Source: UBA1672 sp964351365 (lineage in GTDB: Bacteria; Pseudomonadota; Alphaproteobacteria; Micavibrionales; Micavibrionaceae). From it: DNA of 64,000 nt. Shown here in pieces: positions 34,502 through 43,203 of the stretch (position 1 is its first letter; the number at the start of each line of letters is the position of its first letter). The translations under genes were made by a program, and so were the position numbers. The stretch lies in assembly GCA_964351365.1 (NCBI GenBank), contig CAYGNP010000001.1:62001-126000 (forward strand), written 5' to 3'. The notes below the pieces were generated by a model. That model ran no database searches, had not been told where the DNA came from, and was given only the letters and a program-made list of their open reading frames with translations.

Positions 34502-35158
34502 ATGAAAATGCGTTTTTTAGTTGTAATTTTTTTGAGTGTCGCTGCCCTTGGGTTTGGGTTTTTTCTATCCAATACAGCATCTTATGCGGTTGAAGGGACA
34601 CTGGATGTTAAGGGGCCCGATTTGCAGGCGAGCAAGCCAGCAGATTATCCGGTTGCGACCTTTGCAGGGGGGTGTTTCTGGTGTGTCGAGAGTGAGTTCA
34701 GACCGTTGATGGGTGTTTTGTTCACGCGATCAGGATATATCGGTGGCCAGAGCGAACATCCAACCTATCAGGATATTACAACCGGAGAGACAGGCCATGC
34801 CGAAGCGGTTGAGATTACTTTTGATCCTGAAAAGATATCCTATAGTGATCTGGTGGACCATTTTTTGCGCAAGGCCCATGACCCGACGCAGCTTAATCGT
34901 CAGGGCGTGGATGTTGGCACGCAATACCGCTCGGAGATTTTTTATCATGATGAGGCGCAGCGCGAAATTGCGGCAAATGCACTCTCGCAGCTTAAATCCG
35001 AGGGCGTTGCGGTTGTAACCAAGCTCAGCCCTGCGCCTGTGTTCTGGGAAGCAGAGGCGTATCATCAACAATATTATGAGAAGTACGAGGAAGAATCCGG
35101 GGCAGTGCATCCCCGTGTTTTGTACAAGAAGCAAATGAAGCTTTTAAAAGGGCAATAG
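34502..35158 (+). CDS. msrA: Peptide-methionine (S)-S-oxide reductase, exported
   Basis: This 218-residue protein reduces methionine-S-sulfoxide in proteins. The catalytic motif is FAGGCFWCVESEF (Cys near residue 60), with the family segments SGYIGGQSEHPTYQDI, TGHAEAVEITFDP and GTQYRSEIFYHDE. It has an N-terminal hydrophobic signal (VVIFLSVAALGFGFFL, then an alanine-rich end), so it should act in the envelope, unlike standard cytoplasmic MsrA. No cysteine is seen after GCFWC, so the C-terminal resolving cysteines of some MsrA types are missing. Confidence 0.95.
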   Translation: MKMRFLVVIFLSVAALGFGFFLSNTASYAVEGTLDVKGPDLQASKPADYPVATFAGGCFWCVESEFRPLMGVLFTRSGYIGGQSEHPTYQDITTGETGHAEAVEITFDPEKISYSDLVDHFLRKAHDPTQLNRQGVDVGTQYRSEIFYHDEAQREIAANALSQLKSEGVAVVTKLSPAPVFWEAEAYHQQYYEKYEEESGAVHPRVLYKKQMKLLKGQ

Positions 35159-35176
35159 TTGCGCCTATAATTGCGG

Positions 35177-36577
35177 ATGGATCAAAAGCATCTTAAAGCC
35201 TTTCAAACTCTCCTAGACCCTAAGGGCATTAAGTTGCCTGAAGAGGGTCTTGGCTCTTATGAGACCGGCGGACGCGGGGATACGGGCAAGGCTGCGCTTG
35301 TACTGCGGCCGTCCACAACAGAAGAAGTTTCCGCCATAGTTGCCTATTGCGTGCAGCAGGGTCTGGCGTTTATTCCGCAATCGGGAAATACGGGACTTGT
35401 GGGCGGATCCATTCCTGATGATACGGGTACGCAGATTATCCTGAGCCTACAATCCATGAATATGGTCCATGAGGTTGATGTTGTGAATGGGTCGGTGCAT
35501 GTCGATGCAGGTGTACGTCTGTGGGGGCTGAATGATGATTTGCGGGCGCAGTGGGGGCTAGAGGTGCCGATTGATCTGGGCGCTGATCCGTGTATCGGCG
35601 GGATGGTTGCGGCCAATACCGGAGGATCGCGGTTTTTGAAATATCGCGGCATGCGCGAGCATGTGCTGGGGGTAAGGGTGGTTTTGGCCGATGAGAAGGG
35701 TACGATCATTGATGCGCTGCGGCCTTTTCATAAGGATAATACGGGGCTCGATGTGAAGCAGCTTTTTATTGGCACATGCGGTATGTTCGGGGTGGTCACC
35801 GAGGCTATACTCCGGCTCTCGCCCAGTTTGAAGCAGCGCGCAAGCGCGTTACTGATTCCAAAATCATTTTCGGATGTGAGCGAGATTTTGATACGTATGC
35901 AGCAGGATTGCGGAGATTATCTGAGTGCGTTTGAGGGTATGAGCGGGGAAGCGATGGCCAGAGCGATTGAGCATGTGCCCAGCCTGTCTTCGCCGTTTGG
36001 GCCGGAGGGTATTCCAGATTATGCGATTTTGATGGAGCTTTCGCGAAGCTCCGCCCCGCGGGAGGGGGAGCAGAGCCTTGATGTTGTTCTTGAGCAAATT
36101 CTGGCCGGTCTATGGGCGCGTGAGCGCACACCGCTTGAGACGGCGCTAATCGGATCGCCGGAAAAGCTCTGGGCGCTGCGGCATGCTCTGTCTGAGGGGG
36201 TGCAGAAGTCAGGACCCTTATATGCGTTTGATTTGTCGTTCATTCGGGGTCAGGTGATGGCGTTTTGCGCCGATATGCGCGGTGCACTTGCGGATGAATT
36301 CCCCATGTTAACCCTTTGTGACTTCGGGCATATCGGGGATGGCGCTGTGCATTTCAATCTGGTGCATGACGGGTCAGGAACCGTGGATGAGACGGCGCTG
36401 AGAAGCTGGGTGATTGAACGTGCGGTCAAGGCCGGAGGGTGTTTCAGTGCGGAGCATGGGCTGGGGCGCAAAAATCAGGTTTTTTATGATCGCTATACCC
36501 CGGCTACGGTCAAGATTTTGACGCGGGCGATCAAGGATGCTATAGCTCCGGGCGATATTGGCGTGATTAAGGTATAA
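35177..36577 (+). CDS. FAD-binding oxidoreductase of the GlcD / D-2-hydroxyacid dehydrogenase type
   Basis: About 466 residues from the ATG at 35177; a TTG two codons earlier is possible and no good ribosome binding site is seen for either. The PCMH FAD domain shows VLRPSTTEEVSAIVAYC, FIPQSGNTGLVGGSIPDD, and GADPCIGGMVAANTGGSRFL. The FAD-linked oxidase C-terminal domain ends with GDGAVHFNLV and FSAEHGLGRKN. These are typical of D-lactate, glycolate or D-2-hydroxyglutarate dehydrogenases. The exact substrate is not readable. Its stop is one base before the following dus gene. Confidence 0.88.
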   Translation: MDQKHLKAFQTLLDPKGIKLPEEGLGSYETGGRGDTGKAALVLRPSTTEEVSAIVAYCVQQGLAFIPQSGNTGLVGGSIPDDTGTQIILSLQSMNMVHEVDVVNGSVHVDAGVRLWGLNDDLRAQWGLEVPIDLGADPCIGGMVAANTGGSRFLKYRGMREHVLGVRVVLADEKGTIIDALRPFHKDNTGLDVKQLFIGTCGMFGVVTEAILRLSPSLKQRASALLIPKSFSDVSEILIRMQQDCGDYLSAFEGMSGEAMARAIEHVPSLSSPFGPEGIPDYAILMELSRSSAPREGEQSLDVVLEQILAGLWARERTPLETALIGSPEKLWALRHALSEGVQKSGPLYAFDLSFIRGQVMAFCADMRGALADEFPMLTLCDFGHIGDGAVHFNLVHDGSGTVDETALRSWVIERAVKAGGCFSAEHGLGRKNQVFYDRYTPATVKILTRAIKDAIAPGDIGVIKV

Positions 36578-36578
36578 T

Positions 36579-37559
36579 ATGGCTTTCAAGCTTGGTGCGA
36601 TAGAGATTAGCGATCCGGTGTTTTTGGCGCCGATGTCGGGCATTACCGACCTGCCCTTTCGCAGACTTGTGAAATCTTACGGCGCAGGGCTGGTTTTTTC
36701 AGAGATGATCGCCAGCCGCGAGATGATCCATGAAACCGCACATTGCATCAAGATGAATGAGGATTACTCCGAGGAATTTCCGATGGCGGTGCAGCTTGCG
36801 GGATGTGATCCGGATGTAATGGCGCAGGCAGCGCAGCTCTGTGTGGCACGCGGCGCGGCGATTATCGATATTAATTTTGGTTGTCCTGTCAAAAAAGTGG
36901 TGACCAAACTTGCGGGATCGGCGCTGATGCAGGATGAGGGTCTGGCCACCGAGATTATGGCGGCGACGGTCAGGGCTGTTGATGTGCCGGTTACGGTGAA
37001 GATGCGCCTTGGGTGGAGTGATGCGGATTTGAACGCGCCGTCATTGGCGCGGAAAGCGCAAGATGTCGGTGTATGTATGGTTACTGTGCATGGGCGCACG
37101 CGTGAGCAGCGCTTCTCAGGACATGCGGATTGGCGGGCTGTGCGCGCGGTTAAGGATGCGGTGGATATTCCGGTTATCGTGAATGGGGATATCATCACGC
37201 CGCAAGATGGCGCGCGGGCGCTGGAGCAATCGGGCGCAGACGGGCTGATGATCGGGCGCGGAGCGCAAGGCAAGCCCTGGGTTTTGCGCCAGATGATGGA
37301 TTACATGAGAACCGGCGCTATTGGCGCGGAGCCAGATATTGAGGAGAAGCTTGCGCTTATTCTGGATCATTATGATGCGATTCTTTCCTATTACGGCGAA
37401 CGCAAGGGCGTTCCGTTTGCGCGGAAGCATCTTTCCTGGTACTGCGCGGATTTGCCGGGGGCGGCGGCGTTTCGGGCGAAACTGAATGCTTTGCGTGAGC
37501 CTGAGGATGTGCGCGCAGCTTTGCGCGGATTTTTCATGATTTACGCGCAGGCGGCTTAG
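36579..37559 (+). CDS. dusB: tRNA-dihydrouridine synthase, DusB-like
   Basis: This 326-residue flavin TIM-barrel enzyme shows FLAPMSGITDLPFRRLVKSY, the QLAGCDPDVMAQAA segment, the catalytic cysteine motif DINFGCPVKKVV with KLAGSALMQD, MRLGWSD, VHGRTREQRFSGHADW, VNGDIITPQDG and MIGRGAQGKPW. It reduces uridines in tRNA D-loops. The VKKV-KLAGSAL pattern fits DusB/NifR3 better than DusA or DusC. Starts one base after the FAD oxidoreductase stop. Confidence 0.92.
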   Translation: MAFKLGAIEISDPVFLAPMSGITDLPFRRLVKSYGAGLVFSEMIASREMIHETAHCIKMNEDYSEEFPMAVQLAGCDPDVMAQAAQLCVARGAAIIDINFGCPVKKVVTKLAGSALMQDEGLATEIMAATVRAVDVPVTVKMRLGWSDADLNAPSLARKAQDVGVCMVTVHGRTREQRFSGHADWRAVRAVKDAVDIPVIVNGDIITPQDGARALEQSGADGLMIGRGAQGKPWVLRQMMDYMRTGAIGAEPDIEEKLALILDHYDAILSYYGERKGVPFARKHLSWYCADLPGAAAFRAKLNALREPEDVRAALRGFFMIYAQAA

Positions 37560-37586
37560 TCTGTCAGACATTTTCGTCAATACTTA

Positions 37587-37930
37587 GATTCTTCGCTGCG
37601 CTCAGAATGACAAAGGGGGGGGATTCTTCGCTGCGCTCAGAATGACAAAAGGGAGGGCGGAATGACATTTGAGATGCTCATTGTCATCCTGAAGCCCTTT
37701 AGGGCTGAAGGATCTTGTGCATTCATCATCCTTAAAAATGGAATTACCGCAAAGGCTCTAAGGTTCGCACCGTTTTTTGAACTACAGAGGACACAAGAGG
37801 GCGCCAAGGTTTTTGTTTTTAAGGGATGAGGGGGGAGGGGATTCTTCGCTGCGCTCAGAATGACAAAAGGGAGGGCGGAATGACAAAGGGGGGCTCAGAA
37901 AGACAAGCGGGCTCAGAAAGACAGGAGGTG
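37587..37930. repeat. Cluster of interspersed repeats (GATTCTTCGCTGCGCTCAGAATGAC family)
   Basis: The 413-bp gap between dusB and slyX holds no gene. The 25-mer occurs at 37587-37611, 37622-37646 and 37840-37864. The last two copies are part of a 46-bp perfect direct repeat (37622-37667 and 37840-37885). A related inverted unit, GTCATCCTGAAGCCC with its mirror GGGCTGAAGGATC, is at 37683-37713. Degenerate tandem CTCAGAAAGACA units follow at 37892-37923. Relatives flank the GIY-YIG gene at 52.5-52.9 kb. No ORF or transposase is present here. Confidence 0.85.
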
Positions 37931-37972
37931 CTGCGTTTGGAATAAGACTTTCTGATAGATGGTTTAGAATTT

Positions 37973-38194
37973 TTAATAATGTGGGGGTTTTTGATTGGCC
38001 ATTTGCGAATCTGCGGGCATTGTTTCCTCCAGGCGTTCAATTTTCGAGAGGGTTTTCTCAAGGCGCGCTTTCAGGCTCTCGATCTCTTTCCATTGCGCGG
38101 TGATGAGATCGCTCAGCTCGGTGATGGTTTGCTCGTGATGGGCGAGCGTGGTTTCAATATGCATCAATTTTTGTTCGGTCATGGGCGGTGTCAT
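37973..38194 (-). CDS. slyX: SlyX family protein
   Basis: This 73-residue coiled-coil protein (69 if the ATG at 38182 is used) has the SlyX pattern: an N-terminal METTLAHHEQTI-like helix, a continuous heptad helix (SDLITAQWKEIESLKARLE), a loop, and the conserved C-terminal PPHY. Its biochemical role is unknown. It is divergent from ccsBA with a 40-bp gap. Confidence 0.88.
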   Translation of the reverse strand: MTPPMTEQKLMHIETTLAHHEQTITELSDLITAQWKEIESLKARLEKTLSKIERLEETMPADSQMANQKPPHY

Positions 38195-38234
38195 ATCATA
38201 TTAGCGCGCTTTTACACTAGAGATTTATACGCAG

Positions 38235-41078
38235 ATGCGTAATATACGCCTCACGATGACGATCACTCAAAAACTTTATCAGTTGCTCTGCGGGCCAAAG
38301 CTGTTGCATTTTGTGCTGCCTGCGCTGATGGTTTATCTGGTGATCGGCACGGTTGCACAAAAATATGTCGGCCTTTATGAGGCGAGCAGGCTTTATTTTT
38401 CCGCGCCTTTTATATGGGTCTTGTATGTTTTTCCCCTGCCCGGTATGCCCGTGTTGGTGGCGCTGGTTTTCTTTAATCTTGCATTCAAGCTCGCTTTTAA
38501 AAGCCCGTGGCATTGGCGTAATGCAGGAAATATCATCACGCATATCGGGGCGATGCTGTTGCTTCTTGGGGGATTGTTTACCGCGATCTTCAGCTCCGAG
38601 GGGTATATCGCTATTCCTGAGGGGTCATCGGAATCGCGGATATCGGATTATCATAAGCGTGAATTTGCTGTTATGGATGATCGGGGTGAACTTGTAGGCG
38701 TGTTTGATCATAAAACCCTGCGCGCCGGGCAGGTTTTACCTGCCCTGCCCTTTGAGGTTAAAATTCTGGAGCGGTGCAGGAATTGCAAGATTACAGCGCG
38801 CGCAGATGGGGGTGAGGATCATCAGGGCATGGCGGCGCATATGCAGCTTTCTGATGATACGCTAAAGAATAATGATGAGGAAAATATGGCCGGTTTGACC
38901 TTTCGGGTTGACGGGGTGGATATTTTTGTTGCGCTGGAGGATGTTTCGGAAATTCCAAGCGCCGAGATTGATGGCAAGACTTACCGCTTTGTGCTGCGGC
39001 GGGCTGAGCGGGTGTTGCCGTTTTCCATCACACTGGTTGATTTTGAAAAGCAGGTTTATCCGGGCACGGATACCGCCAGAGAATATCAATCGCACGTTTT
39101 GATTACTGATGGTGATTTGCAGTGGGAGAGCGTTATATCGATGAACGCGCCGCTGCGGTATAAGGGGTATACGTTTTTTCAATCCTCGTTTTTTGAAACG
39201 CCGTCCGGTGAGGTTTCCGTTTTGGCGGCGGTGTGGAATGTGGGGCGTGCGTTTCCCTATATTTCCGGTTTGCTGATGTGTATTGGCTTAATATTGCACT
39301 TGTTTTTGCGCAGGAGAGTAGCTGCGCTGGTTTTGTTGTGTCTGGTCGTACCGCAGGGCGTTTATGCGCAAGGGTTTGATACACGGTATTTTGCACAGTT
39401 GCCTGTTCTTGATGCGGGGCGGGTCAAGCCAATTGAGAGCTTTGCGCGGGCACAGAAGAAAATTCTCTCCGGCAGTGAAAAGGATGCGATGGCGTGGCTG
39501 TTGCTTAGTCTGTTTGATCCGGCGCGGGCGGAGCATATTGCGGTGATAAAAATTACCAATCCTGACGTGCTGTCGGTTTTGTCGTTGGAGCGCCGCGAGA
39601 GCAAGCTTTACAGCTATACGGAAGTTTTTGAGGCGCTGGATCGCAAGCAGGATTTGATTTTGGGGATTGTGAAAGCGGATCAAGATCAGTGGAGCCTGCA
39701 ACATCGGGCGCTTATTTCCTTGCAGGAAAAAACAGTTTCCTATCAGAAGCTTATGGGCAGTCTGGCGGGGTTTTTACCGCTGGATGTTTCCTTTGAGGAT
39801 GGGCGCAAGCGAAGCTATTTTGATCTCATGGGGGAAAAGGATGAGCTGCTGAGCCGCGCGCAGGCCCTTGCGCAGCAGGGTCAAGGTTTTGAGACCTTCA
39901 GCGCGGATGATGCGCATATAGTGGAGCTCTCTTATCTTCTGAGCACGCTGGAGGAGAACGGGCGGCGCAGTGTACCGTTCAAGGTTATTCCTGTTGAGGG
40001 GGTTATGCTCGCGCCGTGGCAGGTTTTGCTGGAGGGTAAGAGTTCGGATTATCTGTCTTATTGGGAGGGGCTGGCGCGGGCCTATCATGCGGGTGATGCC
40101 TCGATGTGGAACGATTCCTTGCGCGCGCTATATACGCTTTATGTGCAGGAAGATGACAGGCTATATGATTTGGGCCGCGTGCAGGTGGAGTATTATTACA
40201 CTCTGCTTCACCCCTTTGTTGTCAGCTTTGTTTTTTGTCTGGTGGCTTTGTGTGTTTTGGGTGTTCAGGCCTATACGCGCAAAGGTTTATTGCGGGCGGC
40301 GTTTTGGATTTTGATGCTGAGCGCCGGTATGCAAATTGCCGGTATTGCGGCGCGGATTTATATTCTGGAGCGTCCGCCGGTGAGCACGCTCTATGAGACG
40401 GTGTTGTTTGTGTGCGCGCTTGTGATGATGTATTGCACCTTGCGGCGCGGCCTGTTCTGGCTTGGGATGGCGGCGGGCTTGGGCACGGTTTTGCATATTC
40501 TCGGATTTGCGCATGAAGGCGATGGTGATTCACTTTTGGTCTTGCCTGCGGTTCTTAATACGAATTTCTGGCTGGCGACGCATGTTCTCTCCATCACGGC
40601 GGGCTATGCATTTTGTGCGATTGCCAGCGCACTGGCGCATTATCTTTTGTTGCGGGGTGAGCATGGGGGCGTTGTTTACGGGCATATGCTGAGCACCGCT
40701 TTGATTGCGCTGTTCTTTGCAACAATCGGCACGGTATTGGGCGGGATTTGGGCGGATCAGAGCTGGGGTAGGTTTTGGGGGTGGGATCCGAAGGAAAACG
40801 GCGCGCTGCTGATTGTCTTGTGGCTGATCTGGGTTTTGCATGGACGCATCAGCGGAATGATGAGGCCGCAGGGCGTTCTTTATGCGATGAGCTTTTTGTG
40901 CGTTATACTCGCGCTGTCGTGGTTTGGGGTGAATTTGCTGAGTGTGGGGCTGCATTCTTATGGTTTTACGGATGGTTTAGGACTTTATCTGAGTGGATTT
41001 ATTGCGCTTGAGTGCCTGTTTTTGCTTTTTATCTTCCTGAGGGAGCACCGATGCAAAAAATTATCATCGTTTTTGTAG
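38235..41078 (+). CDS. Fused cytochrome c biogenesis protein ResB-CcsA (System II)
   Basis: This 947-residue membrane protein joins two System II subunits that deliver heme to the periplasm and attach it to apocytochromes c. The N-terminal ResB-like half has helices near residues 20-40 and 60-120 (with GNIITHIGAMLLLLGG) and a large periplasmic region. A middle segment (LPVLDAGRVKPIESFAR) is like that of Bacteroidetes and epsilonproteobacterial fusions. The C-terminal CcsA part has the tryptophan-rich heme-handling motif WGRFWGWDPKE, with flanking histidines in THVLSITAGYAF and WVLHGRISG. Fused CcsBA is unusual in alphaproteobacteria, which mostly use System I. The thioredoxin-like partner follows with a 28-bp overlap. 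Confidence 0.92.
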   Translation: MRNIRLTMTITQKLYQLLCGPKLLHFVLPALMVYLVIGTVAQKYVGLYEASRLYFSAPFIWVLYVFPLPGMPVLVALVFFNLAFKLAFKSPWHWRNAGNIITHIGAMLLLLGGLFTAIFSSEGYIAIPEGSSESRISDYHKREFAVMDDRGELVGVFDHKTLRAGQVLPALPFEVKILERCRNCKITARADGGEDHQGMAAHMQLSDDTLKNNDEENMAGLTFRVDGVDIFVALEDVSEIPSAEIDGKTYRFVLRRAERVLPFSITLVDFEKQVYPGTDTAREYQSHVLITDGDLQWESVISMNAPLRYKGYTFFQSSFFETPSGEVSVLAAVWNVGRAFPYISGLLMCIGLILHLFLRRRVAALVLLCLVVPQGVYAQGFDTRYFAQLPVLDAGRVKPIESFARAQKKILSGSEKDAMAWLLLSLFDPARAEHIAVIKITNPDVLSVLSLERRESKLYSYTEVFEALDRKQDLILGIVKADQDQWSLQHRALISLQEKTVSYQKLMGSLAGFLPLDVSFEDGRKRSYFDLMGEKDELLSRAQALAQQGQGFETFSADDAHIVELSYLLSTLEENGRRSVPFKVIPVEGVMLAPWQVLLEGKSSDYLSYWEGLARAYHAGDASMWNDSLRALYTLYVQEDDRLYDLGRVQVEYYYTLLHPFVVSFVFCLVALCVLGVQAYTRKGLLRAAFWILMLSAGMQIAGIAARIYILERPPVSTLYETVLFVCALVMMYCTLRRGLFWLGMAAGLGTVLHILGFAHEGDGDSLLVLPAVLNTNFWLATHVLSITAGYAFCAIASALAHYLLLRGEHGGVVYGHMLSTALIALFFATIGTVLGGIWADQSWGRFWGWDPKENGALLIVLWLIWVLHGRISGMMRPQGVLYAMSFLCVILALSWFGVNLLSVGLHSYGFTDGLGLYLSGFIALECLFLLFIFLREHRCKKLSSFL

Positions 41079-41563
41079 CGCTGGTTTTGGGATTAGGGCT
41101 TGCGGTGTGGGATGCGTATGCGCCGCCGCCGGGCACGCCTGCTGCTGTAGTTTTTCCTGATGCGCCGGATTTTGCGTTTGAGACTTTGGATGGCGCTGCG
41201 CACAGGCTCTCGGATTTTCGGGGAAGGACGGTTCTGATCAATGTCTGGGCAACATGGTGTGCGCCATGTGTTGTGGAGATGCCGGAGCTGGTGCAGCTGG
41301 CGGCGCGCGAAAATCTGGTCTTTATTGCCCTTTCAGTAGATAAAAATCCGCAGGATATTAGGCCTTTTTTTGATAAGCTTGGTGTTGATTATTCACATGT
41401 TTTTTTGGTGCATGATGGGGATAAAGCCATTTCAAAAAATCTCTATGGCGTGAAGATGTATCCGGAAAGTTTTGTGATTACGCCGGAGGGCACGATCAGA
41501 GATAAAATCGAGGGGGTTATTGACTGGCTGGGGCCGGAGGGGCGCGAGCGGCTTGGGATTTAA
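41051..41563 (+). CDS. Membrane-anchored thioredoxin-like protein (ResA/TlpA type)
   Basis: This 170-residue protein has an N-terminal signal-anchor (IIIVFVALVLGLGLAVW) and a redoxin domain with the active site WATWCAPCVVEMPEL (CAPC). It is TlpA/ResA/CcmG-like. Start at ATG 41051 with GGGAG upstream; a longer frame is open into ccsBA. The context says it reduces the heme-binding cysteines of apocytochrome c for the System II synthase encoded just upstream. Its stop overlaps the ggt 3-prime end on the other strand by 4 bp. Confidence 0.92.
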   Translation: MQKIIIVFVALVLGLGLAVWDAYAPPPGTPAAVVFPDAPDFAFETLDGAAHRLSDFRGRTVLINVWATWCAPCVVEMPELVQLAARENLVFIALSVDKNPQDIRPFFDKLGVDYSHVFLVHDGDKAISKNLYGVKMYPESFVITPEGTIRDKIEGVIDWLGPEGRERLGI

Positions 41564-43203
41564 TATACCTCGCCTTTGCCATTGCCGCGCGGGTCGGAAT
41601 AGGTTTTTACGGTGTTTGTTTCAAAGTCCCAGAAGATCATCTGCATATTGCCATAGGGGCGTGAGGCTTTATCCAGCTTGTGGCCTTTGGCGGTGAGATC
41701 CTTGATCTCTTTATCTGTAAACGCACCCTCCTCGTAGGTTACGATATCGGGCATGTATTGATGGTGATAACGCGGGGCGGCGATAATGTCTTTGGGGTCT
41801 TTTCCATCCAGAAAATCCAGGATCGCAAGCAGGTTCATACTGATAATTCGAGAGCCGCCAGGCGTGCCAAGGATCAGAATGCCCTTATCTGTTTCCACAA
41901 AGGTTGGAGTCATGCTGGAGAGCATGCGTTTTTTAGGTGCAATCACGTTCGCGGATGTGCCCTGCAAGCCGTAGCCGTTTTCAACACCGGGCTTCAGGGT
42001 GAAATCATCCATTTCATTATTTAGCAACACGCCTGTGCCTTGGGGCACAAAACCGGAGCCAAACCAGAAATTGATGGATTGGGTGACGGCGACGCGGTTT
42101 CCTTGCGCATCTATAACTGCGAAATGTGTGGTTTCCGTGCCCTTTTCAGCTTCGAGGGCAAGAGGCGCGCTTGGCGTGGCTTTGTCTGGGCTAATGCTCA
42201 TGCGTTGCTCGTCCGCGTTCTCGCCGGAGAGGATTTTTTGAACCGGTACAACAACAAAATCGCTGTCGCCCATATATTGTGCGCGTTGCTGATAGCCTTG
42301 TTTCATAGCCTCGATGATGAGGTGTTTGTTCAGTTTTTCATAGCCGGAGAGAATGTTCAGAATATTCCCAATAACCAGTCCTCCAGAGGATGGCAAAGAC
42401 GGCATTATGATTTTTGCGCCTTTATTATTGATGATCAGGGGTTTGCGGATAATTGTTTTATACTCTGCGAGATCTTCCAGCGTCCATATGCCGCCGCGAG
42501 ATGTTATATCCTGCACCATATTTTGGGCGATTTCACCTTTGTAGAAGCCGGCCTTGCCTTCCTTTGCAATTTTCTCAAGTGTTTGAGCAAGGTCGGGCTG
42601 TTTTAAGATCCAGCCTGCTTCGGGCACTTTACCATTATCCAAAAATATAGCAGCGGCGGCAGGGTTTGCACGCAGTTGATTTTCTTTAAACGATGCTCCC
42701 TCGATGTAGCGCTCATCAATTGGGAATCCATTTTGTGCGATTTCAATTGCGGGTTTTAGGCTCTGAGAGAGCGGCAAGTTTGCAAATTGCTGGCTTGCGG
42801 TTACGAAGGCCGCAGGAAGGCCGGGAATTGCGGCAGCGAGGGGGCCGTTGGTTGAAGCGCCTTTAACCGGATTTCCTGTTTCATCCAGATACATATCGGC
42901 AGTAGCCTTAATTGGCGCCGTTTCGCGGGCATCAATCACGCTGTAATTTTTAGTTTGTGCATCGTATGTGAGCCAAAAGCCTCCTCCGCCCAAGCCGGAG
43001 CCAAAGGGCTCGACGACACTGAGCATAGCGCTGACGGCTATGGCGGCGTCGAAGGCGTTACCGCCCTCCTTCAGGATATCTTTTCCAGCCTGCGTGGCTA
43101 AAGGGTGGGCAGAGACAACGGCATATGCTGGCGGCTGCGTTTGGGCATGGCTTATTGCGCTCCAGAGGCAGAATACTAGAATTAGAATGATATGCTTTTT
43201 CAT
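41560..43203 (-). CDS. ggt: Gamma-glutamyltransferase (glutathione hydrolase), exported
   Basis: This 547-residue Ntn-hydrolase proenzyme starts at ATG 43203, overlapping the ABC transporter stop by 4 bp. It has a signal peptide (IILILVFCLWSAISHA), the N-terminal AVVSAHPLATQAG-EILKEGGNAFDAA pattern (here DILKEGGNAFDAA), SGLGGGGFWL, and the autoprocessing nucleophile in GTETTHFAVID (first Thr of TTHF), followed by SINFWFGSG and TPGGSRI. It breaks gamma-glutamyl bonds of glutathione in the periplasm. Coupling to an Atm1-like exporter suggests joint handling of glutathione compounds. Confidence 0.95.
   Translation of the reverse strand: MKKHIILILVFCLWSAISHAQTQPPAYAVVSAHPLATQAGKDILKEGGNAFDAAIAVSAMLSVVEPFGSGLGGGGFWLTYDAQTKNYSVIDARETAPIKATADMYLDETGNPVKGASTNGPLAAAIPGLPAAFVTASQQFANLPLSQSLKPAIEIAQNGFPIDERYIEGASFKENQLRANPAAAAIFLDNGKVPEAGWILKQPDLAQTLEKIAKEGKAGFYKGEIAQNMVQDITSRGGIWTLEDLAEYKTIIRKPLIINNKGAKIIMPSLPSSGGLVIGNILNILSGYEKLNKHLIIEAMKQGYQQRAQYMGDSDFVVVPVQKILSGENADEQRMSISPDKATPSAPLALEAEKGTETTHFAVIDAQGNRVAVTQSINFWFGSGFVPQGTGVLLNNEMDDFTLKPGVENGYGLQGTSANVIAPKKRMLSSMTPTFVETDKGILILGTPGGSRIISMNLLAILDFLDGKDPKDIIAAPRYHHQYMPDIVTYEEGAFTDKEIKDLTAKGHKLDKASRPYGNMQMIFWDFETNTVKTYSDPRGNGKGEVY

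Noticed and set aside
37587..37930. CRISPR array
   Set aside because: Repeats are irregularly spaced, in both orientations, without uniform spacers and without cas genes.
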